Positions 1 through 11,600 of a DNA stretch of 64,000 nt are shown in pieces. Under the pieces are notes generated by a model, which was given only the letters and a program-made list of their open reading frames with translations, was not told where the DNA came from and did no database searches. The stretch is from Sipunculus nudus (taxonomy: Eukaryota > Annelida > Sipuncula > Golfingiida > Sipunculidae), in the NCBI GenBank assembly GCA_026874595.1, contig CM049319.1, forward strand, positions 21,563,601 through 21,627,600, in the 5' to 3' direction. The number at the start of each line of letters is the position of its first letter. The stretch's first letter is position 1. A program made the position numbers and the translations under genes.

Positions 1-961
1 TATAGGGACTTTATAAAAAATATATAACTTTTTGGATGGCGTTTATTTTACAAAGATCGCAGCCGTCAATTAACCCGATACGCTTTACTTCTCTTTCTTT
101 TAAACCCACTTTCTCTTTAAAATCTTAATAATTATGTGAAGGGGCTATTAAATGACACGCTTAAAGGTTTATATGTGCAAGCATATATTCATAAATATAT
201 ACAAATCGTATTCATGGAGAGTGGACGATTAAAGACCGCACTGAATTATATTGCAAACATTGAATAAAAATATTCCACTGCCCGATGAAATTTTCTTGTT
301 GCAGTTGTCGAGGCATTAAAATATTTTTTACACATGAAATTGAAACCATGTCGACCATACGTAGAATTTCGAGCAAAAGCATACAGTTCAAAGACAACAC
401 CACATCATATTCCCTCTTTTCTTTATTGCAAAAAGAATACAAAATTACAAATTGTTATATATTATAGGTGGCAATATAAACCCCCTCCATCTGACCAGCA
501 GATTATCATAAACTGAATTAAAATAATAATTAAAAAAAAAAGTTTTTCTCCTGTTTTAACTGAACAGTGCTTAACTCCTAATCTTACTTCTGAAAGAAAA
601 GGCTCACCTATACTCTCTTGAACCAGTAAATGTAGAGTAAAACATTTGTTACCCTTTTATGAAATATAAAAGGAACCATTCTTAAAATGATTGTCTTAAC
701 CTTACATTTTGATCAAAATCATTCTGAAACACATTTTGAAAACAAGCATATACCAGTATAACAAAAGTTTTTTTTTCTCCAACACCTTATACAATTTAGC
801 AACTTGATTAAATTAACCATGGATGACTCTTTTATTGTTATCTTTCTTCTTACAGCTTAAACGTTTTAAGGCATATTCTAACAGCCCAAAAAATTTAAAA
901 TTAATAATCTCAACTTAGTTCAACAATATACTTACAAAGATACTTGTCATGAAATACATAC

Positions 962-966
<5 letters not shown>
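1..966. other. Non-coding AT-rich stretch
   Basis: I see no gene, splice-bounded exon or RNA gene here. The sequence is AT-rich, with homopolymer A/T runs and short chance open frames only. It would lie on the 3' side of the minus-strand F-box gene. Confidence 0.5.

Positions 967-1024
<58 letters not shown>
967..1024. repeat. (TA)n microsatellite
   Basis: An uninterrupted TA dinucleotide tract of about 58 bases. It separates two ordinary AT-rich stretches; 1025-1617 again shows no gene and would be 3' flank of the F-box exon. Confidence 0.95.
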
Positions 1025-1027
<3 letters not shown>

Positions 1028-1617
1028 CAATTTCTGCCAAATTAAAAAAAAATTACAGGTTCTAATTATGCTTTATTTTACTTGGTGAAGGGCATCAAGT
1101 ACGCAACAAGGTATACACAATAGTAGCCACTGACATGAGTGAATAAGATTCCTGCACGTTTGTCGCATCATAAACATTTTGTTGATAAATTAAGTTAAAA
1201 AAAAACAGCTTTCATAAATGTTTAATACAAGAAACCTCTGTTTCAAATGAACTGATTAAAGTAGCCCAGGCATTACAGATGCATTTAACATTTTGATATT
1301 CATGATAAAGTTTATAAATCTTTATGAACAATTTTCTGTACCAAAAAAACTGACTGACATTCAACAGAAAGAATAGTTTAGTCTCATATTACAGTACTAT
1401 AAATTTGTGCCGTTTTCTTTCTACTGAGTGAACATGCATGCCTTTGACACTGTGAAAATGCAGTTATCCATTTCTGCAGTATTATCAGCTACTCTCAACA
1501 AGAGATATATGTAGGCCTAAATGTTTTATAAAAATACTTGAACCCCTATTTAAAAATTACCAAATTCAAGAAATAAATAACATTTCAATCTTCACTATAG
1601 TTACGTTTATCAAGTTC

Positions 1618-2319
1618 TCAAACATATCTAATTGCACATTCTGGGTACAACTGGCCCAACCTCTTCAAATGACATTTGGTAGCTTGATTTAGGGAAATAT
1701 CAATGCTTTTCACTTTGGGATGGCTTGCCAAGAACCACTCTAGTTCCTTGTGTGTGAACAAAATATCATGAGCTACCAGTGTTTCAAGTACTGGGCACAC
1801 TGACACAAGAGTTTCTGCTTTCACTGCTGTAAATGAAACATCTAAATATTTAAGAGGAAGATTTAAAAGAACTTTGAAATCTACATCTACAAGTGTACTG
1901 CAGTCAGCAATAATCAAATGAGTCAAAGCCTGCTGCTCATACAAAAAACCAATGCTTGAGACCCATAAGCCTGAAATGTCCAAATATGTGAGTTTCTTAA
2001 TATTGACAAAATATTTGAAAAATATAAGATCTAAACATGGCGTGTTGATAACAGTTTCTAGGTAAGGCAGTGATAGTTTTTGCATGCTGGGTAGATGGAA
2101 TAAGACATCTTCCAGTTCACTCTGAGTGATGCATAAAGGGCCATCTACAGAATCTAATGACACAAGTTTCCACACCCGTGTTGTACTATGAACAGCTGTA
2201 TGTAACTGACTTGAAACGGCTGCTACAGCAAGAATATCTGCTAAGTCCAAATAGCTGCAGATTTCCTCTATCACTTCAACTGGAAGGTTGCATAGTGACA
2301 CCATATTGGTGGATATCCT
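1618..2319 (-). CDS. F-box / leucine-rich-repeat protein, probable last coding exon
   Basis: The probable start is the ATG at 2304, giving 228 residues. The N-terminus holds an F-box of about 40 residues (it begins LPVEVIEEICSYLDL), which in this class binds Skp1 and places the protein in an SCF ubiquitin ligase. Leucine-rich segments with LTYLDISGL, LTHLIIADC and LKYLDVSF follow and would form a substrate-binding LRR arc. The resemblance is to F-box/LRR and ZYG11/ZER1-type proteins, but I cannot name an orthologue. The exon is preceded on the minus strand by a good acceptor (pyrimidine-rich, then TTTTAG) at about 2320, 15 bases before the ATG, so an upstream 5' UTR exon is likely; the Harbinger genes may sit in that upstream intron. 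The frame is unbroken, which suggests a functional host gene. Confidence 0.72.
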   Translation of the reverse strand, partial: RISTNMVSLCNLPVEVIEEICSYLDLADILAVAAVSSQLHTAVHSTTRVWKLVSLDSVDGPLCITQSELEDVLFHLPSMQKLSLPYLETVINTPCLDLIFFKYFVNIKKLTYLDISGLWVSSIGFLYEQQALTHLIIADCSTLVDVDFKVLLNLPLKYLDVSFTAVKAETLVSVCPVLETLVAHDILFTHKELEWFLASHPKVKSIDISLNQATKCHLKRLGQLYPECAIRYV

Positions 2320-2544
2320 AAAAGTACACATTTCAGATTATTATTTATCTAACATCATTATATTATTTTAATTTCTGGAGAACATCACACACTAGGATAC
2401 ATTCATAAGGTTTTTCAATGATTCAAAGCTAAATTCTCCTTTGCACTACCTTCATAATTTAATGACTGAATACAAGGCTGTGTTCTGTACCTTAAATTCC
2501 AACTGCAAACAAAGAACTGCAACATTTAATCACTTGCCGAAGTA

Positions 2545-3600
2545 TTACTCTGCACTGAAGTATGTATTAATCAAATGCGTTCTTGTTTGTACACCATCGA
2601 CTGGATTGTGACCTTCGTAGATTTGTTCATCTGCATCCTCTATTACTGTTACATCAGACATTAAAGGTATGCGCCGATCTATACAAATATTGTGGAGGAT
2701 TGCAGTGGCAATGATGATACGACAACACCGCACTGGAGAATACATCATATTCCCCCCCGATTTGTCCAAGCACCTAAAACGACTCTTCCAAACTCCAAAG
2801 GCCCTCTCTACAACACACCGGGTCTTTTTATGGGCCTTGTTGTACTTTCTGTCAGCAGGCGTGACTGGATTTAGCAATGGGGTTAATAACCAAGGTCTGC
2901 ATGGATAGCCACTGTCCCCTAAAAGCCACATATTCTGTGGCAGTGTTCCACTTTCAAATTGTATTGACAAATCACAGTTATTCCATATAAAGGAATCATG
3001 GGTACTACCTGGCCATTTTGCCACCAAATTTATAAATTTTAAATCAGCATCCATGATTCCTTGTACATTAAGTGCATGATAACCTTTCCGACTAACATAT
3101 ACATGTTCATCTTCTGATGGACCTTTGATTGGGATCAAACTCCCATCTATGACCCCTATCACACGAGGAAAAGCAGCTATTTCAAAAAAGGCTTTTCTGA
3201 TGTTGGTGCGTTCCTCTAATGTTTTAGGAAAAGACACATGATGCCCTACTTGTTGCAGTAATGCTAGCGTTACTGCATTTATACTTCTTGAGACACTCAT
3301 TTTTCCAACATTATAAGCATCACCTGTTGCTGTCTGAAAATTCCCAGTTGCATAATAGCGCAAAGCAATTAAAATTTGCAAGGAAACGGGCAAAGATTGC
3401 GATCTTCTAGTAGGTCTCTGCAAATGTATATTCAACTCATGACACAAATGCAAAATGGCTGGTCTATTAAGCCTATATCTTGCAACAAATTCTGAATCTT
3501 GCATAAAATCTAATGGGTTTGAACGATCTCTAAAAACTCTTTCGACCCTATGCCTGCGATGCCTTTGATTTCTTATGAGCTCAACATAGACCACTGCCAT
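2545..3600 (-). CDS. PIF/Harbinger (HARBI1-like) DDE transposase
   Basis: This is a 351-residue open frame from the ATG at 3600; an in-frame ATG at 3618 is less likely because a TTTCAG acceptor-like signal lies between them. The N-terminal third has the helical DNA-binding region typical of the family, including QILIALRYYATG and VGKMSVSRSI. The DDE_Tnp_4 catalytic domain follows, with D152 in IGVIDGSLI, D229 in LLGDSGYP and E265 in VVERAFG, plus the conserved HDSF and ILHNIC motifs. Length and residues match active Harbinger transposases and vertebrate HARBI1, with no stop or frameshift. Such transposases need a Myb/SANT partner for nuclear import and DNA binding, and remains of one lie immediately upstream on the same strand. 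It could be an autonomous element or a host-adopted copy; I could not find terminal inverted repeats by eye. Confidence 0.93.
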   Translation of the reverse strand: MAVVYVELIRNQRHRRHRVERVFRDRSNPLDFMQDSEFVARYRLNRPAILHLCHELNIHLQRPTRRSQSLPVSLQILIALRYYATGNFQTATGDAYNVGKMSVSRSINAVTLALLQQVGHHVSFPKTLEERTNIRKAFFEIAAFPRVIGVIDGSLIPIKGPSEDEHVYVSRKGYHALNVQGIMDADLKFINLVAKWPGSTHDSFIWNNCDLSIQFESGTLPQNMWLLGDSGYPCRPWLLTPLLNPVTPADRKYNKAHKKTRCVVERAFGVWKSRFRCLDKSGGNMMYSPVRCCRIIIATAILHNICIDRRIPLMSDVTVIEDADEQIYEGHNPVDGVQTRTHLINTYFSAE

Positions 3601-3990
3601 GCTTCTGAAACTGTACACATCAAATGAATGTGTTTAACAAAAGAACTTTACATCTCCAAGTGTACATCCACATTTCATTATTCTGATTATTTTTGAGGAA
3701 GTGGAACCATAGGAAGGTCTGGTATATAAATGAAAATATCTATAACTAAAGATCCATACAACTATGAACAAAGTAATCCTAAAAAAACAGGAGAAATCTC
3801 CATATGATGAGACACACTGATATGCTTATTTTGTTTTAAAATGAATTACTAGCTCTGTTGACGAGTGCAGTCAGTAATCAACCAAAAAACAGATGAAACA
3901 TAAAACCTCATCTTTCTCTTTAGTACTCAATTGGCAAAAATTTTCTAATGCCATCTGCTAAAAAAGAGTAAAACTTATATGCCCTAACCT

Positions 3991-4417
3991 TCATATCACT
4001 TTATACTGCATACCACTCAGATCATCCGTGTAGGTAAGAGGATCATCAGCAACACGTGTTGCCGAGGAATTAGCTGAGTGATCATACAAATTAATTTGTC
4101 CCTGTTGTCTGAACTGCATTTCTTGTTCTTTTAAAGAAACTAATTTATGAAGCTGGTGCAGGATTCCTATTTCTAAATTTAGACGTCGTTTATCCAGGTG
4201 AAGGCGCTCTCTCTCAATTCTTACCAGAACTGAAGATTCTGTTTGGGTTTTGTCAGGCTTTTTCAATCCTTTATTACTTGTGGATGAGGTTGACTCTGTT
4301 TCAGATGGACCTTTGTGATGCTCAGTATCTGCAGGCTGATGATTGATAGACTGGCTGTCTTCTTCGAGCTGAGTCTCGTCTGCTGTAGTATTTATTGGCT
4401 GACCTAGTCCATCTGCA
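3991..4417 (-). CDS. Myb/SANT Harbinger partner, exon 3 (C-terminal coiled coil)
   Basis: The exon begins after a strong acceptor (TTTTTTACAG, AG at 4419-4418) and ends at a stop after GMQYKVI. It encodes an acidic, serine/threonine-rich linker and then a charged heptad-like helix (IERERLHLDKRRLNLE, then LHKLVSLKEQEM). This is the usual C-terminus of NAIF1-like and Harbinger Myb proteins, where it mediates multimerisation or transposase contact. The phase fits exon 2 exactly (codon split AG/T). The reading frame is intact. It lies about 390 bp upstream of the transposase start. Confidence 0.75.
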
Positions 4418-5288
4418 CTGTAAAAAATGAAAAAAAGTAAAAAATAGGTCATTCTCAAATACTGTAATACAAGGACAATCAAGGATGAAAACTGATCTGG
4501 GAAAAAGAATTGATGTATATTCAACATTATTATAGCCCTGAAAATATACACGCTGCTTGAATGCAAGGACATAGAACAGTCAGTTAGTTATTTGTAACAT
4601 CCCAGCATGTACTTCATTTCTTACTTCTGGATGATCTGTTACAGTTTTATTTTAGGCTGTATGGTGGACCTTTCAAAAGCTTGATGATCTAAATCTGATG
4701 CATGTCAATTTTGAAAATCGACTCAAAAGTTTTGAAGGGTTTACAGAGTTAAGCACTGAGAATAATACTCACTGGAATAAACTGATATAAAGAAAGCTTT
4801 ATATGTCACAAATTGAATGAAAATATGTTAAGTATAGGCATCATCATAAAGCATACAAACTGCATCCCAGAATTTCTTTAACTTGGAAGAATATCAATTT
4901 ATAGTAACACATTCTCGTTTTACAAATACTCCATATTTTACAGTGAATGTCCTATAGAAACAACACAGAACATCCAACTTTATTTTACATTAGTGTTATC
5001 TACTTGATTTTGCAATGAAAAGGACATTTTCTATCATTTACCCTTGTTATGTACATTTAATGAAACCTCTGTTATAAAATACAGGAAATATTGGAGGCTG
5101 GAGACCAAACCCTATGGCACTGCTGAAAAAGAATCCAGATACTACTTCGAGGAACTGCTACAGACATGAACAACATTCCACTTCCAATCATTTGAAATAT
5201 TTTGCAATTATATTGCACTCAACCTATGTGCTGTTTTCTGAGCTTACAAACAGTAACAGAGTTTAAATCGATTATATCTTATATTTTT

Positions 5289-5358
5289 GATTGACCTCTT
5301 ATCTCTGTGTACAGAGACTGTTAGATTGACCTCTTATCTCTGTGTACAGAGACTGTTA
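5289..5358. repeat. Two tandem 35-bp units with a hairpin
   Basis: A 35-bp sequence is present twice head to tail (5289-5323 and 5324-5358) in intron 2 of the Myb gene. Each copy contains TCTCTGT followed closely by its reverse complement ACAGAGA, so each can fold into a short hairpin. The rest of intron 2 (4418-5422) shows no gene. Confidence 0.85.
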
Positions 5359-5422
5359 TATCAGAAAGAAAAATATACAATCTGAAATGATATATAAGAG
5401 AATTCACTTGAAAATGGAGTAC

Positions 5423-5498
5423 CTCATTTCCAGATCCTCATCAGGAGCAATCAAGCTGAAGCTTCCTGCTCTGTCATTTTCTGCTGATGTCTGACTGT
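5423..5498 (-). CDS. Myb/SANT Harbinger partner, exon 2
   Basis: A 76-bp exon with a pyrimidine-rich acceptor ending TTTACAG (AG at 5500-5499) and a donor GAG|GTACTC at 5423/5422. It encodes an acidic linker (reads DSQTSAENDRAGSF, later LIAPDEDLEM). Its phases fit exon 1 (one base carried in) and exon 3 (two bases carried out). The splice-site match in both directions is the main support. Confidence 0.68.
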
Positions 5499-5714
5499 CT
5501 GTAAAAAAACACAAGAAACTGATATGTTTTAATATGGTGACTTTCTCAACTAAGACATCTCCTAATTTAATAGAATTACTGAATGACCAATGTGTTATTT
5601 TTTCAGGTGTCAGGTTTTCATGTAGTTCTTTTCAGGACTTCCAAGGCTAGACAGATTTATGATTCTATCCCTTATTGTTCCAGTTTGTGCCCTGCTAACA
5701 GACCAAATGTTTAA

Positions 5715-8700
5715 ACAAGGGACCCATGGGTCACCGCGCTCAGCTGATCGTGATTGGACTATAAATGTTTCTCCACTGTGATACTATATCGAGTTGATAA
5801 AGCTTATGAATATCATGTACATGTTGGGCTATTATAAAGGAATGTAATGTAATATGTGAGTAAATGATAAATGAAATTACCTGACTGATGGATTAATAGA
5901 GTCAAATAAAGTGGTTTATTTTTTATTTATTTAGGAGGGGTTGAAAATTGTGATATATTTGAGCAAATATGAATTCAATGACAGCAGTAATAAGCAGTAG
6001 TAGAATGATGATAAAGCTACTTGTTGAAGGATCTAAAGTGTATGGTAGTCTGCAAGTGTTCAATTTGACAGATATGATGTTATGATTAACTATGCTGATG
6101 AAGTGATTAATGAATATGTGACTGTATGACACAATATCTCTTTAGTCTTGACAAGGTACATTATTGTGATGCCCACTATGTCTACATATTACACAATATT
6201 GACATAATTTCTGGCATGTACATAGGTACCTATGGTCGAATAGTTATACAAAATATTAAAGTATGAATATATCTGATTCATCTTGTTCTTGCTTACTGAG
6301 GCCGACTTTGGGATGCGGTTCGGAGAAGGGAAAAGTGAGGGCAGCACGAAGGTGGATGTAGAAATATTCTTTTGTAATGTTTTTCATTTATATAAGAATA
6401 TGAAAAGCTAAGAGGAAAGGGGCCCTCCTACTTGGTCAAAGTAAAGTTCAAAATATATGATTGCAAACTAATACTCTGACAAGACTGTCATGAAGAAAAA
6501 CGGTAAAAGTTTTGAGATACTGTGTTGCATACGAAAATTTACAGATGGACAGGCAAGTGGACAGAATGGACTAATACCTTTATTTCACTTTCAAGAGAAT
6601 AATGCATTTAAGTTTATATATAATCCTATTTTTTTAAGCAGATCCACTTTTTCCATTAAGAAGTTTTTATCTGAATCATTTTTTATTTACAGGTTTATAA
6701 ATTTTTAATTAAAAAACCTGAAAATATAAGTTAAAATATTAGAATTGTTGCAAAAGTTGCAATCATTATATATACAGAGTAAAAAACATTGGGTCATATT
6801 ATGCATACACATATATTTTATTATTTTTTAATCATAAATGTTTAAACTGATTTTAAAAGAAAATAATGCCACAACATGGCATCTACAAGAATAATCCTTG
6901 AATCACTATTAAAAAGTTTTGCACATTGGAGTTTTCAGGATATGCTTAATTTTATTCACCAAAATAAAATAAAAGTAAATTTGATAAAATAAAACATCTT
7001 TTCAAATAAAGTATACACACTGTTGGTTGAATGAGGGACAAACAATATCATTGTGCTAATTACTATCCCAGTTTTAATTAATTACTGGAATTAATAGTCA
7101 ATTTCACACCTGGTGAAGTTTTTACTCTTCTGAAGTAAAGAATTACTTATCTCATGAACATCCACACTTTCACAGCAAAACACCATTGTGTACACAATTA
7201 AATGTACACTTTAATCATTGTAACCCTGGTGGTTCAATACAAAATCTAAAATGTAGCATGTCCAAGAATAAAATAAAATACAGAAAAATTATAAAATTCA
7301 TCTAGCTTGTGCACCAGCTGGGGGGATGAGTGCAGGGCAGAGGGGAAGCCTGCTAGTAGTGGCCAAGCTGGGCCAAGGTAAGCTGCCTGGGGTGGGTTAC
7401 ATAATGCAAGTGAAGGCTGTACTACTAGGTGGGCTAGATGTAAACAACACTTGACATGAGGTATGAAAACATGAATAAAAGCTATTCATTCGTATCAATT
7501 TCTTTTGAAAGTTCAGATTTTAAAAGATCAAATCCTTATGCATATATGCTGGGAAAATTAAATCAACAGTGCCAAAGTTGGACAAAATTTAAGGTATTGA
7601 TTTTTTATTTATGCTATTAACTTGAAAAATTTGCAAAATTCAGGTTTAATTTTGGGTAAACAATTGAATCTTGATTAAATAAAGTTATATTCCTGAAAAA
7701 ATATAGGTTCAGCAATTCTCATGTTAGGTGAGTAAATATATTTCCTGATTTTTTAAATAATTGCATTATGTTTTGGCCCATTACTTCAAAATAATACCCA
7801 ATACTGACCTAATTTTTGGTATGTTAATAGAAAATGTATAAAAAAATGTGAATACTAAATACGATCAAAAACAGATCAGTGGTTTTAATATTAGGCAGCC
7901 TTGAAGTGTAACAATGGCTTTTTTTATGGAAAACAGAGTTTTTTTCCCTTAATATCTCAAAGGAACAAAGTCCTAATGACCCAATTTTCGGTATGGTAGG
8001 AGATTTTGGGGACATCTAAAATTATGTCAACAGCCTGGGGAGCATAGAGATGTGCACTGAATGACCTACAGTCATCAAAGTGGACTGCTTGACAATGTAA
8101 GGGAATACAACAAGAGCCTCCAAAAAAAATTCAATAACTAGCCTAATTTTGCAGCTTTTATTTTCAAATTTCAGATTCTAACAGATTAAATCCTTATGTA
8201 TACATGGTGTGAAAATTAAATCCACAGTACTAACAGGAAAAAAACGTGCCATGGCCAAAGTTGGGCAAAATTTAAGGTACAAATTTTATATTTTTGCCAA
8301 TATTCAAAAAAATTTAACAAATTTTTATCTAATTTTTGGTATACAATTAAATTTTGATTAATTAAAGTTGTATTACTGGAAAAATGTCCCTACCTTTAAC
8401 ACTTTTGGTCTTAAGTGACCAAATATCTTCCTGATTTTTTTACAAAGTCCATTATGTTTGGGCCCATAACTTTTTTCAAAATTATATAATACTGACTTAA
8501 TATCTGGCATGTACATAGGAACTATATAGAGGAATATTTATGGTAAATATGAAGAAAACCAGATGAGTGGTTTTGATATTAGGCAGTTCTGAAGTGTGAA
8601 AATAGATTTCTAATAAAAAATTGAGGTTTTTCCTTAATATCTCAAAGGAACGAAGTCCTATTGACCCAATTTTTGGCATGGTAGGAGATTATGGGGACAT

Positions 8701-8876
8701 CTAACTGTATGCCGAAATTCAGATTCGTAGGTCCAACGGTGTCGAAACGTGCCAGTCTTACAGAAGGACATCCAGACGGACAGACAGACAGACGGAGGGA
8801 CAGACAGACAGACGGACGGACGACGGACAATGGACCATGACTATAGCTCAGATGACTTATAGTCAGCTGAGCTAAA
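5715..8876 (+). repeat. Composite of hairpin-ended repeats, cluster 1 (Helitron-like, non-autonomous?)
   Basis: The left end reads ACAAGGGACCCATGGGTC followed by GCTCAGCTGA. The right end is a GACGG-rich microsatellite followed by a nested hairpin (8844-8874: TAGCTCA...TGAGCTA around TGACT-TAT-AGTCA). Inside, related segments recur at about 6165, 7510-8040 and 8163-8740 (shared phrases GGCATGTACATAGG and TGACCCAATTTT), so the block is several nested or partial copies. GCTCAGCTGA at the left and TCAGCTGAGC at the right are inverted copies. No protein is encoded. It lies in intron 1 of the Myb gene. Confidence 0.6.
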
Positions 8877-8896
8877 AAATACATATAGAAATCATA

Positions 8897-10298
8897 ACAA
8901 GGGACCCACTGGTCATGGTGCTCAGCTGGATTTGCCTATGACAGACATTTATCAAATCATAATTTAATCTGCAATCACAAAAAAATTTGCCAGTGTGACC
9001 CTAAGTGAAATCTGTGGCTTAGTATTTCCAAAGCTACTTGGTGTACTGGTAGTCAATTATATTAACTGACTAAATGTTTGGGCCACTGCTTTCAAATTTC
9101 AGAATTTAATATATACATATTTTGGAAAACTTACATGGAAAAGAATGTATGTGTTTCTATGACTTGAAAATTTGTTATGGTCTTTAAAGACAGAAAGGGG
9201 CTCACAATCCTATTCCAGGCTGTCATCTATTCATACAGAAACATAATAGGGGCATGGTTGTATTGTGTTTTGTTTGCAAGTGGCCATCAGTGTGCAAGAA
9301 ATATACCTGCAGTGATGTAATAACAAAGTAATCATTGTTTGGTGATTCACAGGATGGTTCACAGATCAAAGAGAAATTCAAATTGTGCCACAGCCAGATT
9401 TTTAGGGTGACTGAAAGATTCATCAAAGCTGTTTGATTAAGTACAAACTCAAGGTGTCTACAAACTCCACGCACAACTGGACATGCCTTGCACATCAAAA
9501 GCATTAAGGCAGCAAGGTAATCCTTAGCTGAGCCTTTCTACAATTAGCGTTGCTACTAAATTGCACTCAAGATTCCACATGTATGCCATCTTAAGTAAGT
9601 TACTGATGAAAAATATTTGAATTGCTGCCTTTTACTATTACCTCTTTAAAAGATATGAATGAAATGTAGCAAGAATACATCAAATTCTGGAGTTTTATCT
9701 TCACATTTGATTTTTAATTGAAGAGTTTATCTATTATTCAAGGAATTCCTATTTATAAAAAAATAACTTGGAAGAGCATTGAGGAGATAAAAGATTCCAT
9801 ATGTTGAAAGTTCTTGCTCTTGTGGCTTAAACAAATGATATGTGAATTGATATTATAAAATACTGCTGAAAACTTAAATACAAATATGAGCCTCATTGCT
9901 ATTAATCAAACGTTATCACATCATATTGAGCACTTGTCTGATTGGATCAAAATATTTTAAAAAATTTAATTTTGTTTTCAATGTTTGCAATAATTATAAA
10001 ATAGTAATATTAAACACTTTGAAAATACCTGAGAAATTAGGATAATTTAGAACAAATGGTTTCATTTACAGCTCATATAATCCCTTACAATATAAAATAA
10101 TTGTATTTCATAAAATTTTATAAATTATGAAATTTCACACTCTAATGAACAATACCCACAGGTGACAACAAGATATCATTAAAAATACATTTCGGGCGAT
10201 CCACACAAGAAGTTTAAGACATCAGAAATTTCATGGTAATTTGTGTTACATTTAATCTTACCCCTTCCCTTTAAAGTTTTTATTATAACCCTAGAACA

Positions 10299-10355
<57 letters not shown>

Positions 10356-11250
10356 TTTGACTATTGCCCGCTTGCTGCTGGTTGTATTGCTGGTAGTATA
10401 GCTTAAGGCTTTGTAATGAATACCTGGCACTGAGCCTTACTGGCTACTGATCCCCTGGTGTATCTTGACCCTGCACTGAACCATGCATAATCAGCCCTAC
10501 TGGGCAAGAGAGGTGGGGGGGATGCATCTGCATATGGTTACAAATACCAAAAAAAAACGTAAAGAAGGCAATAAAAGCTACAGTTTATGACTAATTTGTT
10601 TCACATTTCAGAATTAAAAAGATTGAATTCATATGTGTACATGATGTGGAAATTCATCCATAGTGTTTACAAGTAAATTAAAGTAAAAAAAAAAATGGGG
10701 CAAAATTTACCATAAAAAATTTACATTTAATCTAATATTCATAAAAAATTCAAAATTATAATATAAATTTTGTTACTCTTTGATCTAAATTAAATCAAAT
10801 GCAGTTATAATCTAAAAATAAGCTCTCTTGCTTCAACAGTTATCATATTAAGTAATAAATAACTCTCCTCTTGTTTTGATACATTATACTCCAGTCTATA
10901 ATTTCTAAAAGTTATATTGATCTAAGACACAGCATGCACAAAAAAAAATTATTTTAGAACATTCATGCCAAAATTGAAGCACCAGGTCCAGGGTTTTGAT
11001 ATTATGCAGCCTCAAAGTGTTAAAATATGTTTTCAATGCAAAACCAAACCTTTGTTTTATTTCTCATAGGAAGGAGGTCATCTTGACCTAGATTCCGGTT
11101 TGTTAGGTAATGTACATCTAAATGTATGTCAAATTTCAAATCTATATGTCCAATGGTATCAAAATCTGATAGTTTTACAGATGAATGGATGGACTGATGG
11201 ACAACAGGTCATCACTATAGCTCAGATGACTTATAGTCAGCCGAGCTAAA
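8897..11250 (+). repeat. Hairpin-ended repeat, cluster 2
   Basis: It starts 20 bases after cluster 1 with the same ACAAGGGACCC motif and GCTCAGCTGG. It ends in the same hairpin (11218-11248), preceded by a degenerate GATGGAC tract instead of GACGG. A family-specific segment at 11070-11170 matches 8640-8745 and 45110-45240. The interior contains a TA tract and unrelated DNA, so it is probably interrupted. There is no coding capacity. Confidence 0.6.
10303..10352. repeat. (TA)n microsatellite
   Basis: A near-perfect TA tract of about 50 bases inside the second repeat cluster. The open frame across it (a run of Tyr-Ile) is a low-complexity artefact. Confidence 0.95.
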
Positions 11251-11500
11251 AATAAAGACATTGTAAGTGGTGCTACCATTCAAGCCCTGTAGCAGAAGTG
11301 CAATCTCAGATCTGCAAGCACAAAAATCTTTCATGAAAAGCCATCCAGATGTCATTGACAAAATATGGCCATATGTATTCCATTTTATTTCTGGGGTGCT
11401 CAAACTTAGAGAATATGGGTCACAGTGATCTCTTTTCAAATTTCCACAGAGATCTCCTAGGACCTCCTAGGTCCTGGCGCTTATGATTACCATTTGTGCC

Positions 11501-11520
11501 GGGGGGGGGGGGGGGGGGGG
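11501..11520. repeat. 20-base G homopolymer
   Basis: An uninterrupted run of 20 G, followed directly by CGGACGACGG and then CTATAGTTCAG. This is the same order as the 3' end of the hairpin-ended repeats, so it is probably a degenerate tail of another copy. It could form G-quadruplex structures and may be an assembly-sensitive site. Confidence 0.85.
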
Positions 11521-11600
11521 CGGACGACGGACAATTAAGTTATCCCTATAGTTCAGCATAACTGAAAGTGAGAATAGAATAGAAGTAATAAACCTCTTAC

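Noticed and set aside
2669-2908. Plus-strand frames opposite the Harbinger transposase
   Set aside because: They are antisense shadows of the transposase coding sequence.
10179-10430. Minus-strand frame with a long Tyr-Ile run
   Set aside because: It is a translation of a (TA)n microsatellite.
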